DNA from: Botryosphaeria dothidea
Taxonomy: Eukaryota; Ascomycota; Dothideomycetes; Botryosphaeriales; Botryosphaeriaceae
Length of the DNA: 64,000 nt
Direction of reading: 5' to 3'
Assembly (NCBI GenBank): GCA_011503125.2
Contig: WWBZ02000073.1
Span: 3,410,001-3,474,000, forward strand
The notes under the pieces: model-generated
The model's input: only the letters and a program-made list of their open reading frames with translations
Databases searched by the model: none
What the model was told of the DNA's origin: nothing
Shown here: positions 1 to 11,211 of the stretch, one piece after another
Position numbering within the stretch: the first letter of the stretch is position 1
How the letters are laid out: each line of letters begins with the position of its first letter
Translations under genes and position numbers: made by a program

Positions 1-95
1 AGAGTCCGGGTTGGAGGTCTGGCAGGTGTATTACGTGTACGTCTTGAGGACTCTGTTCTGACATGAGACGTTATGTATTCAATAGCGATACGAAA

Positions 96-1196
96 TTAGG
101 GCATACCTTTTCCTCTGCTGATTAACAAATTTAGGGAAGGAAGACATGTATACAGGAGCCCAATGTAGCCCTCGAATGTGCTGTATCCGCAGTCAGCTAA
201 AATATTTGCCACGTGGGATGTTTTCACGTACCCAAACAAATCGAACCCTATGTTGTCTACTGTGAAATCCTTGCTATCTTGCATTCGCAAGATCAGAACC
301 ATCCGGATGGCAGCCGCTAATGTTGCGGTGCCGCCTGTCCCGAGTAAAGCTATGATTTTGATTCTGTCTTGCCAGGAAATCTGCAACTCCATGCTAGCCG
401 GAATGGGAAGAATGAGGATTGCGTTGTCCGTTACTGTGCTGATAATGGTGTCGGCAGCGAGCATAGCATCAAGATCAAGACACTCTGCCTTGACGTCCCG
501 ATCCCAAAAGCCTGCAATCGGTCGGCAAGTCTGCATCTTCAAGAAGAACATGGGGATGTAATAACAGCCCATTAGTGCGATGAAGCAATGCGCGATGAAG
601 ACAGATTTCTTGAAGAGCTTGAAGACCTTGATGAAGATCAGGAATAAACAGACTTTCACGAAGTAAGCGTTTAGACCGTATACCATGCCTCCTCCGTAAG
701 CTACCTACAGATTTGGTCCGTTAGTGTTTGTTGTTGTGCTGTTGCTGAAAAACTACCCTGAAGAAGTGTTTCATCTCTTCTTTTGTTATCTCCCGGGAAT
801 GGTAGCCTCCACCGTTCAGCGATACTTTCAACAATAAGCCTCTATTTGTAAGACTTGGACAATGGTAGACTCACATAGTATGCCGGTTGTGCTGTACGCC
901 ATGTAGAACATCCTCATTCTCATCAGATAGACTATACCCATGCGACGACGCACATCCCTATTCACCGTTAGCTTTTGGTAAATTATACGGAAGTTCGGAC
1001 GTGTTTTACAATCTTCACGACAAAATAGGGGTGCAATAAAGGTCTTCATGAATACTCGCAGACTAAAAAAGACCGTGATGGTAACCATTGCCACCGTTTG
1101 TGAGACAACATTGACAGTCCAAAAGATGTCTTCAGGATGTTCAAAATCTGGAACAACTCCTGGCGGGGGAGATACTGCTCCAACTCTGTCCGACAT
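96..1196 (-). CDS. Rhodopsin-domain (PTH11-type) integral membrane protein
   Basis: A multi-exon membrane protein of the fungal rhodopsin-domain family, which is often annotated as PTH11-like and is usually receptor-like or of unknown ligand. The first exon starts at 1196 with a hydrophobic segment (about residues 29-48) and ends in the family motif RED just before a GTAAAA donor near 1014. The last exon is read from about 704 to 96. It holds the conserved NAYFVKVCLFLIF helix, a CRPIAGFWD loop, the ILPIPASMEL motif and the closing GYIGLLYTCLPSLNLL helix. The intron before it (about 705-755) has a CTAAC branch point and joins GGGYHSREITKEE to AYGGGMVYGLNAYF in frame. One or two short exons between about 760 and 965 are not fully resolved. 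A base-level defect there cannot be excluded, because a TAG falls in the frame that continues from the EDW motif. Confidence 0.75.
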
Positions 1197-3139
1197 GTTG
1201 ACTCACGCGATGATCAGTGGTGTCCGGTGATCGAATGATTGCATTGCCGATACGATGCTTACGGACCAAGGCTGGCATATATTAGTCTGTGATGGAAGCT
1301 GCTGATCTTTGCATGTCCGACTCATGTCACTGCGTCGGGCTACTGTGAGAAGAATTGGCGAATCAGCAACATTGCTTAGACTTGTTCCACAGCTGCGTTC
1401 ACAGGAAAATGAAATGTTGAATCTGCTGGCCGTATGTACAATGCGTTGATAAGCATGCCACAAGTTTGGAATAGACTTAAGTATGATACCCCGAAAGATC
1501 AGGCTCGTGACGAGATAAACCTTCTTATGACTCAAACCGCCGATGCTGAGCGCGCACTCTGAATATGAAAGTCCCCATGATGCCACATCCGGGCACTCGA
1601 TCCATTCTCGGCCGAGACAGAGGTCAGCTTCCCGCTCAACAAGATATAATGGCTTCTTCCGTTTCTGGTGCGAGATTCACGATGTGATGGGCATGAAGCA
1701 GTTGTAGAAGTATTTCTTACTGCAGGTTAATCCTACAAATGAAACAAATCTGTATCATAGACCATATAGGTCAGACACTTCAGAGACTGTGGATGAACAG
1801 CTGATAGAATACGGCGTTGCAGTGTCAAAAATGGAACACAAACAGTACTTGTGTCCCGCTATGCCAGCCGCTGATCCGGCCTATTCCGATGTGCGATCCA
1901 GACATTAATTGAACCAGGGTGCTCTCTATCGAATCTCGTATCTAGGAAAACGCTATCTATCTTCATGCATATACACGAAGGATATTGACGGTTACGGATG
2001 GGATGGAAAAGGTGCAATTGTCGGCCGCATCTGGTTTCTCACCGTATTCGGTGCGAACAAGGCCTTGCGATCGCCTTCGATCATAGCGCTAAAGCGGGGT
2101 TTCAAGTTCCAGACCTGGTGCGCGGAGCTGCCAAAACTTTTAGAGTTTTTCCAGAACACTGTTATCCTCTTCCCAGATAACCGGATATTGATATCCAAAC
2201 ACATGGCGCTAATCGCATTCGGACCGTCCTCGGGAAGGGAGATATACTTTCATTACACTACCAGCCATGAGGCTGATGTAGACTTTTTGAAGTAAAGATG
2301 AAGCAATCATAAGGTAGAGTCCGGTGTGTTCATGCGGCGCTATCTTCGAATTAAGGCAGAAGAGCAAAACACACTTCCTGCTGCTAAAGTGGTTTTACGA
2401 GTACGGGCCTCAATGTTTCGTGGATTGCTCGCCGGTTTTCATGCAAAAGAAAGTGACAAACTAAACCATTTCCTGATATCCGGGTCGGTATATGATACTA
2501 CTTCTTCCACACAATAAGATAAAGTTTGACTACGGCGTATTCCTACATGACTGCCTCTTATTATTTGACTTTGCTTGCACAAACTCCGACACACAATTGC
2601 ACGACCTGATAGTCTAGGGTGCCAAACTTTCACATACAATTGTACTGGCAGAAAAATTGAGGAGTAGTTTGGCCCCCACGTCTGTATTTGGAGAATAATC
2701 ACACGCAGCTCGCGATCTAGATGTGATTACCACAATCCCGCCTGTGCCGCGGCATAAATTGTGGCACGATGTAGTCTAAATATAGTAGCATCCCGCAGTT
2801 TTTGTGGGAGAATACCGAGACGCGAAGATGGGCCGTGGATTTTCCCAAACGCTACTACTTGAGTCTCGAGGGGAAAGGAATACTCATTATTCAATGCTCG
2901 CATTCTTCTCACTCTAAAGACTTGTGAAATGAATTCTGCTTCTTTCGAAGCTGATCTCATCCTATCTTGGCAAGCTGACAGCATTCTTGGCAAATTGAGC
3001 TCCATCTGCCTGCATTGTCCTCGATCTTTTGCAAATGTTCATTCCGCTCTCTGCTACTGGACTCGCCTGTTCTCTTTTATACTGCCTGACTTTCTACTGT
3101 TCCAAACAACCTCCGTTCAGACGTACTGAATTCACCACT
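1197..3139. other. Gene-poor stretch upstream of the UBA-HET relic
   Basis: No gene is supported here. On the minus strand from about 2310 to 2000 one frame stays protein-like over three in-frame stops (two TAG, one TAA), which may be a decayed exon. It matched no family I recognise. The remaining open frames are short and have no splice context. Confidence 0.4.
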
Positions 3140-5982
3140 ATGGCTGCACCGAGCATGGGTACTGATAGCCTGTCAAAAGACCAACATCTTGCTCTTCGGC
3201 AGCTCATCGAAGTGACGAACCAAAGTAATGAATAGGCCATTCCACTCTTGCAGCAAAGCTAATGGGATGTTCAGGTACGTCCAGCTTTTCATCTTGTCCT
3301 CTGAATGCTACGTACTGAGTCTCAGGAAGAGCGCTGTAGCTCGGATGTATGACGGCGAGGCCGATGAACCAGTACAGAGCGTAGTTCATGTTGAGACTTC
3401 CACCGATCCGCGCTTCTCCGGACGGACCAACGAATCAGCACCGCTCCAACCCATACTGCCAGGCACGGACCTCCCAACGGGGTATCTCGCGCGTCATCTT
3501 TGGGAGAGAGCTTACGGGGGCCTTGCCCGTATCGACGAGAAGGGCTTGATGCGAGGTTCGCTTGAAGCCATCTGGTACGCGATCTCATCCGACCTGTTTG
3601 CCAAGCCGACAAGCCCGTACGTGAAGTAGCGAGCGGACAAAGAAAAGAAGTTCTGGGACGATGCCCCCCAAAGATTGAAGGAGTTTATGGCGGTAAATCA
3701 TGCTCGAGCCTTCGATATGGCAAAGCTAACTGATTGTTGGCAGCGCAAACAACTACAGGCTTTTGTTCATCTCCCCCTACGCAACCCAGACTCTATCCGA
3801 TTGTTGAAGGTCGAATCAGCGGATCCACATGACGTGGTTCGATGTTCAATACAGGAGTTAAAGCTTTCCGAGAGACCGTCGTACACTGCGCTTTCATATG
3901 TGTGGGAGGACTATGGTCCCAAGACGAACTTGCAAACGACGGAAGAGAAGGAGCAGCAGAAAGCGAAGCAGAGGGGGAAAGGGAAGAGAGGGAAGCCAGA
4001 GCTAGATCCCAAGAAAAAAAGAACCTTCATTTGCAATGGCAAACACCTTCAGGTTGGGGCAAGTCTTTTCGCGGCATTGACTGGACTGAGGAAGGAGATC
4101 AACGATGGGTACATGTGGATCGACGCCATTTGTATCAATCAAGAGGATGAGTGCGAGCAAAGTGCTCAAGTGGCCAAAATGACCACGATGTATGGAGGAG
4201 CGGACTTTGTGTTTATGTAGCTTGGAAGTAGGCACACTGCCCGGGACACTGCGGTCGTGTGGTTGGAGAATATTCCAAAATACCCCAAGTCTGCTGCGGA
4301 TCTTCCCAACCAGCACAGAGGCAAGAGGTTTTCCAGCCCACAGGAATCCTCATAGCTTCATTCAGGAATGCCATTCCGATATGGATGCCGGCAATCACTT
4401 TTGTTCTCGATGGCTGGTTCCAACGGTAAGCTTCCCACTTGTCCGTCCTCGGAGTCAGGGCTAATTGGATGTGCACCGGTGTAGTGTATGGACACTGCAA
4501 GAGTTTGTGGACGCCAAAGACTTTGGATTTTACTATGATGGTTACCGGGTCCCGACTTCTTGCCTGGAAAATGCTCTGTCCTGGGTGGAATTATTCCAGG
4601 AAGAGGCCCTCGTGCTGCCAACCCTTGGGTCAATTACATGGCATCGAAAAGCGTACCTGATATTCGACCTACGGGCTCAGTTTCAACGTGGCCAACTTTT
4701 GGATCTTTCCGAGAGCGTCCTCTTTAGTGCGCTAAGGAATGCTACAAAGCCACAGGATAACGTATTTGCCATGCTTTCTCTGACCGAGTCTTCCTCGCTC
4801 AAGATTCGAGGATGTTCCGGAGAAAAAGCAGACATCCTGGTCCCCGACTATGGGAAAAACTTTGAAGAAGTTTATATTGACCTTGCCCGGCGTTTTCTGT
4901 GCGGAAAGATAGGGCTCTCAATTATCTCATTGGTGAGGAATGCAAATGAAGTTCGACCTGAAGGGAAGCAAGAAATCTAATGCGATTCGTCAAAACATGT
5001 AGTGGCCGGCACTACACCAGAGGAGTCACTCAGCAAAAATAGAAAAAAATGGCTGGCGGTCATGTGGCCTGACCTGTATGAATTTCGCCTGACCGCCTTT
5101 CCATCTTGGGTCCCGAAGCTTCTCACAGTCCCTGGAACGCAGCCATACTACTTGAGAGGCAGCAATATGTTCTCAGCCGCAAGTTCAATGCAAGAGTCTT
5201 TCAAAATAGCAGAAAGAGGCCGCACGTTGAAGGTTCTGACAGCAGAGATGGACACAGTCAGATTTTGTTGGATTGTTGATGAACAACGATAATCCATTGA
5301 TGATTGGCATGAGGAGGAAGGGCATAGGTGGCCCACCCTCCTTATATACGTAAGTGAGTGACTAAGCTATCTGGTGTTGCAAAAGCAATATGCAAAACAC
5401 GTGATTTCCAACAGATTTCAAGTCGTCGTGGCTGGAGTCGAGAGGGGGGTAGATCCGGGAGACAATTACTTCTGGCCGAAGATCAGATACTACTTTCGCC
5501 AAAAGCTAGGGCTTGATTCCACATACAACCATACTGGAGAGCGTACTCTTTCCACTCTCTGGTGCACCTTGCTCAACGATATGTGGCGTGGTCAACACCC
5601 TGCGCCATCCAGCTTGGAGGACGACTTCATTCGATGGCTCGCAAGGCAAGAAACGCCGGCGAATGCCCGCAAGTTTCTGGAATTGGCCTTTGACCCCGAA
5701 CCAGAGAAGATTGTCTCATTTTTTGGAACCGCCACGTGTGCAACAGCAAGGACAAGGTCGTTCTTCGTAACAGAGAAGGGGTACTACGGACTATGTCCCA
5801 AAAATGTCAGACGTGGGGATTCCGTCATGACTCTACCTGGAACGCAAGTCCCGTATCTTTTCAGACCACACATGGTGGATGAGGGCTCATGGGTGTTGAT
5901 CGGGGAGACGTACGTTCACGGTATCATGCACGGGGAGGTTTTGGAGTCAGACCTTGATTTTGAAATGATGGATATCGTTTGA
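3140..5982 (+). pseudogene. Decayed UBA-like/HET (heterokaryon incompatibility) domain gene
   Basis: The reading frame starts at 3140 (MAAPSMGTDSLSKDQ). It shows a UBA-like helical bundle: ALRQLIEVTNQSNE, then AIPLLQQS, WDVQ and, after a 55-nt intron (3275-3329), SAVARMYDGE. A linker follows, then an intron at about 3691-3743 (GTAAAT..GCTAAC..TTGGCAG). The HET domain follows: TALSYVWEDYG, a CNGKHLQVGASLFAAL block, MWIDAICINQED, then WFQR/VWTLQEF across an intron at about 4429-4483. The C-terminal block has RSFFVTEKGYYGLCPKNVRRGD and GETYVHGIMHGEVL. In-frame stops lie at 3233 (TAG), 3260 (TAA), 3627 (TAG), 4218 (TAG, where WLG is expected) and 5290 (TAA). One at 4978 (TAA) could instead be intronic. 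A frame change occurs between about 4290 and 4325. Each stop is one C-to-T or G-to-A transition from CAA, CAG or TGG. HET proteins act in non-self recognition; this copy should be dead. Confidence 0.85.
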
Positions 5983-6129
5983 TCGATTCCTTCAACCGTT
6001 GCCAGGGAAATGTTTCAATACCCCTTTTTTTTTTGGTTAGATAACCACTTGTGCTTGGTGTGTTTCGTTCATTCACGCTCCCCGCAGCCGCCGTCTGAGT
6101 AAATTCTTACGCCGCAAGAGAATCTAATA

Positions 6130-7154
6130 CTAATAGGTCTCCTCAGTTCCATCCGCAAAAACCACTACTCGGCCAGTTTCCCTACTCTCTATCCGTACAT
6201 GAACGGATGCAGGGTCTTCAAACCTGCAACAAATAAATCCAGAGATATCGGCAACAGATAGAACTTTGATAGGGCCCAGCCAGCTCATCCACCATTGCTT
6301 TGGGCTCTCGTTGGGCTGTGCCGCGACGGAAGAGGCACGTTGAGGCGGTGGAAGTGCATTGAGGTTTCCGCATGTACGCTTGGAGATGCAGTCGGAGAGC
6401 TCAACGCGCAGTGTCCGGAGACCTTGGAGCTCGGATACTCGAGACCATATATCCTGCCATGTACGGAGATTGTATGGCGGTTCATCATCTCGGAAATTCC
6501 ATTGAACTAAAGCCCACGTGAGGCTAATGGAGCGGATTCTGTTGGAGTAGGAATTGGGGATGGTATCAAGGAAGTCGACAAGTGTCCAGAGGTCGGTGAA
6601 AGAAAACTCGTTGGCTTGATATAGTGAATAGATGGTCTCGCAATAGCTACAATATTGAAATCAGTTGGGAACCAGCATTCGAGAGGTTGTTCTGGTGTTG
6701 CTTACGTTCTGCGGCAGGTTTGCAACAAAGGTAGAACTGATTGATTGCGGCAAACGCCACGAGGTGGTACATGGATAAATTTCGCGGGGTTTGAGAGGCC
6801 AAGGACTTGGTATGCTTTCAAATTGCAAGCTTCACAGTGATTCTGGGCGGCATCGTAGTATGGTCTTGCGTTCTTGGGTGGCAGCGTGCATAGCTTGCCA
6901 TGGATCTTCTTTTCGTAGGTGAAAAGGTGGATTGTCCTGGCGCTGACCAGCCCAGCCGCTTCAAAGATGGCTTGACGCAATTCGATTGGAAGCTTCGAAA
7001 ATATGGGAGATTGTGTCTGGCTATTGACTTCTGCTTCTGCGGTTGCCAGCGACTTTCGACGTTTCTGGTCGAGAGGTTCTGGCCGCTGGGCCCTACGTTC
7101 CGGTATCAAGCTGTAATTCGCTCGGAAGTGACTTGCACAGCTGATGCTATCCAT
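6130..7154 (-). CDS. DUF7730/F-box-like fungal hypothetical protein
   Basis: Two exons, 7154-6706 and 6646-6130, separated by a 59-nt intron (GTAAGC..TTGTAG). The encoded protein is about 321 aa. The N-terminal third is basic and low-complexity. It is followed by SPIFSKLPIELRQAIFEAA, the opening of a large fungal family annotated as DUF7730 or 2EXR/F-box-like. The splice restores LLQTCRRTYCETIYSLYQANEF and then FTDLWTLVDFLDTIP..IRSISLTW, the second conserved block (trace of LLxTCRxxYxEA and FxxLxxLxxFL). No catalytic motif is present. The molecular role is unknown; the family is generally thought to be of protein-interaction type. The frame is clean, so the gene is probably intact. Confidence 0.8.
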
Positions 7155-9990
7155 AGTCCTTTTTGAGGAGTTGATTTTAAGTGTCGTTAGTAGTTAATTT
7201 TAGATAAGGATGTCGGAGAGACGAAGCAGATGATATTTGTTGTCTGCGCCGCAATCACGCTAGGCACCAGCACCCAGCCACCTATTTTTTACCGCATGTC
7301 GAATCACGTGCAATCATCGTACCATCTACATAAATCTTTCTAGAAACAGATTCCCCAGCCCAGTAGCTTTGAATTCCCATTCGGCAACGCCTCATGTGGG
7401 CTATTGGAAGCTTTTCCCGCGCGAACTAATTTCTTCACCTCCATGCATAGTCTAACTCGACCTTGTGTACTCCTGATCGGCGGATAATTGGCAAGGGTTG
7501 ATTTACATATGCTATATTTGAGCTTTCGAGCACTACATCGTATGTTATATAAGGTACGCGAAATTTAGACGCACTTAGATTACCCAACGACAAAGCCCTC
7601 AATCTATGCGGATATCAAACATGCCCGTAAGCAGCAAACTACCGTATTCTGATTTGCTGTTACTACTTCTGAGGACAATGCTAGACTTCCGTCTAGTTTT
7701 TCGTCCCGTTGCCAACGGCATCACCGCTTCATCTGTTATCACTTCCAAGACTCAATGACGCCACATAGCTCTCGAAACGCGGCCCTCGTCGTTCTCATTG
7801 ACTAAGTTTATTGCTTCTTAGATGCAGCTTCCACAGACCAAAGTAAGTGTAAGTTCTAGTCATAGTGTCGACACCACGTCTAGTGGCTCTACAAAGTGCT
7901 CTCACCGTAGGGAGTGGAATGATTTATACAAACGTAAGTATTTCGTAAGACAAAATGCCTCCACATCCACGATGTTTACCGGAAGGTTTCTCACAAGGAG
8001 AAAGAATGGGAAGAGAGGAAAAGGGAAAACAAGCATAAGAGAATAGATAAATTTGCATATGTCCATCTTTACTAGTTACTACTTCAATCTCTACTCCAAT
8101 AGAAAGCAGCGAAACGGCCTCCAGCGGAGAGAAAGGAAAGATGAACGTGCATTCATTTATCTACTGTATTTATAATACTGTGTGCCGACGATACACCTCA
8201 GAAGAGCCTTGCAGCTCTTTACCATAGATAACGAGGCTTCCGGGGTTGAAAGTCTCACAGTCCCGGTTTCCCAGCGCTTTTGGACTGTTGGTCCTGATGG
8301 TCCTCCGCTGTCTGACAGCCAAGGCTCCCACAACCAGCAAAGCCAGGCTCATGATCCCTACCAACAGCGCATACTCACTTTGTGCTGGGGATCAGTCTTG
8401 GAAATGAATGGCATGTCAAACATGACAGCGTCTGGAGAACTGTTATGTAAGAAGAGCCGGTGTTCCTCAGTGTCGGGGGAGAAATGTCCGTGGACAGGAA
8501 TGCTCAAGCCCAATTTGAAGAAGGCCCATCTGGCAGCCTTAAGATGCAGACTTGCACGAAGAAAGCATGCGCGCAAGAAAAGTTGTACGAGATGTTGAAT
8601 CAATTTGATGAGGGGCGCGGTTTGTCTCTTATCGATGTTCGGCACTTGTCCAAATATCTGGTGTTTTCTCCAATATTCGACTCGAAATCAGACAGAAAAA
8701 GTGCATCCGTCGGCTCCGCCTCATTCGATATTGCTTTCAAGGAATAGTTTCATTGCCTTTATCTTCTTCACGCCCTTCACTTCACCGGCAGGGAAGGGGG
8801 AAAGGCATCCAATGATGGGGAATGGCTCTTTTATGTTCTATCGCTGGAAGAGACATCTGAATCGTTCAGATAGCGGCGGATCGGGCTGGGTATTATCATA
8901 ACCAAAGGGTGGAGGGAAGACGAGAAGGTCAAAAGCCTAAACCTCGAGTAGCTGACTAAGGGATCTAGCAGTTATCGCATCCGGTGGAATCAAAGGACAT
9001 GATCATGTTGTCTTGGACGAGGGAGGCAGCGTCTCGTTGTGCATGGTGTTCTGGATGGTAATGAGTCCTTGTGTTACCAAAGAAATTGCCACTGGAATAT
9101 CCGAGCGAATGGATTAGCAACTAGGCGACACAAACACCGCATAAGCGCATCTGGCAAACTCACACTCGGGATCTCGCGCACCTTAACGCGCTGCCTCGAT
9201 AATTGGCCCTTGTTCTGTTTTCTCGCCCATCCGTGAATGTTCTCGCCGTGCTGCTTGATCAGATCTTTATTCCAGCAACTGTTTGAACAATTTCTAGAGC
9301 CGTTCTTGTGTCCTTCGGCCGTTACGGTGCATGTAAATTTATCCGTGTAGACCGACAATTGCCGGATGGTCTGAATCGGGTGCGCTGGTCTTCGAAATCG
9401 GTCCGGCAACTGGGCTAAGGTCCGTATTAGCCCGTTGATAACGTTGATTGACTTCGATTTACTCCCGAACTTCGGCTACCGCTCTTGTCACGATTACGGG
9501 TGGTTTCCGAGCGGTTTGAATTACCATAAGGGCTCACGGACTCCCAACACGCTTCCGGCGGGTTACATACGCGATGGAAATGATTGGGACTGCTGCGACC
9601 ACAATTTGGACCTCGCGAGCGCGGTTCCTTGGCGTCATGTGTGTGTCGGTCAGCCAAAGATTCTGACACTGACGTCGTTATCTGCGTTGCTGATAGCGGT
9701 TCGAATGCTCCGTTTCAAGAAATGTGGTCCCGCGGCGGCTACAATGTGCCAATTCCGGAAAGGCTGATCGCCAAACCACACCAATCGCCCCACTCAAATG
9801 GGCTTGGCGGAATGCATTGTAGAACTCTCTGATAGAGCGGCTTCAATTACCCGTTTCACTCCCTATCTACACTTTCGCGAACAGATATAAAAAAACATAC
9901 GGTGAAGTGAAAATTTTCGTCTCACAACTCAGAAATCGTCTGTACTTCCGCTCGATTACCATATTTGTACATCGCAACAAAGCCTTCAGC
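7155..9990. other. Long interval without a supported gene
   Basis: Nothing here reaches gene-call standard. Minus-strand frames between about 9670 and 8170 contain protein-like runs. Examples are a hydrophobic VQIVVAAVPIISIAYV segment near 9610, AFDLLVFPPPFGYDNTQPD near 8930, FSPDTEEHRLFLHNSSPD near 8460, and a possible membrane helix with a short tail at 8364-8170. They are separated by many stops and no consistent splice model emerged. This may be a strongly decayed multi-exon gene. Confidence 0.3.
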
Positions 9991-11162
9991 ATGAGCACTC
10001 CTGCTGTTGCTGTTCCCGCTCCAGCTGACATCTGTTCCCCTATCTCTACGGGTGGAGATACCGGTGACGTATCAGTGTCACCAGCCAAGTTCGATGCAGC
10101 CAAACATGTCGCATACTCCTCGCCATCTCAGATTCTCATGATGAGGGATCTGGCGCTGGAGCCGACACAAATCTCTCCCATTGCATCCACAGTCCCCTTC
10201 CCCTTACTCTCATACGACGCCGTCCTCCAACACAGGCGCGAGATCTTCAGCCCCGAGGTGCTCGACAACTGCCTGCACTATGTTCGGCCAGGCTCCATCC
10301 AGATTCGCGGAATGGCTCCCCGCTATGCGCCCTTCATCCATGCTTTCTGGAACTCCGCCGAGGTGCTGAAGACCATCAGTGACATTGCAGGCGTTGACCT
10401 GGTGCCCGCGATGGACTATGAGATCTCTCACACCAACGTGCAGCTTGGCCCGGGAGGAGTGAAGGGTGTCAGAGCCACTCCAGTTGAGCCGCCGGCTGCA
10501 ACCGATGATGCGATTGCGAACTTCGAGAAAGGCCAGGCCAAACCTCGAAGTGACGCGAGCGAAGCGAAACCCGTCATCGAGTGGCACAAGGACTCTCACC
10601 CATTCGTCTGCGTCGTCATGTTGTCAGATGCCAGGAACATGCAGGGTGGAGAAACAGAGCTGAAGTGCGGCGATGGTCAGACTATGAAAGTCAGGGCGCC
10701 GCAGATGGTATGAGTTGCTTTCGCCTATTGCTGCTGGATATTTGTGCTGACATCTCAGGTCAGGGATACGCCGTCATCCTTCAAGGCGCGTACATAGAGC
10801 ATACGGCACTGCCGACTTGGAACATGCCGGAGCGTGTTACCATTGTCACCTCCTTCCGGCCACGGGATCCCACTCTTCTCGATGACACTACCAACAAGCA
10901 CACGAGGGATGAATCGAACCTAACGGAACTATACTACCAATGGACTACCTATCGTCTGGACGTTCTTGCGCAGCGTGCTCGCATCGCCGTGGAAGCGCTA
11001 AGGGAAAAGTACGCAGAGAATGTCAGGGCTTCCGACAAGGAAGGAAAGCCCGGGATGTGTCGGAGAGAGACTGTCAACATTGCCGATGTTGAGAAATGGG
11101 TGAGAGAGCAAGTCAACTACCTTCAAGTGACTCTCGAAGAAATGAGGCCAATTGAAGAGTAG
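9991..11162 (+). CDS. 2-oxoglutarate/Fe(II) dioxygenase-like protein
   Basis: Two exons, 9991-10707 and 10764-11162, encode about 371 aa. The start at 9991 (MSTPAVAVPAP) follows an in-frame upstream extension that looks like leader sequence and was not chosen. The 56-nt intron has a GTATGA donor, a GCTGAC branch and a GGTCAG acceptor. The splice joins ..VRAPQM to GYAVILQGAYIEHTA. The iron-ligand pattern of double-stranded beta-helix oxygenases is visible: H-x-D in IEWHKDSHPF at about residue 200, a distal His in AYIEHTA, and an Arg in ERVTIVTSFRPRDP for the 2-oxoglutarate carboxylate. GGETEL between them is typical of the fold. The substrate cannot be read from sequence. It is transcribed toward the Zn2Cys6 gene, with only 49 bp between the two stop codons. 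Confidence 0.85.
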
Positions 11163-11211
11163 GCCGGTGTGCTTAATCAGAAGCGAAAACGAAATTGACG
11201 ACCGATTCTTT

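Noticed and set aside
4920..5001. TAA at 4978 counted as a sixth nonsense mutation in the UBA-HET gene
   Set aside because: A plausible intron (GTGAGG..TCTAATG..ATGTAG, about 4934-5001) could contain it, though that join leaves the frame; it was kept as ambiguous and not used as main evidence.
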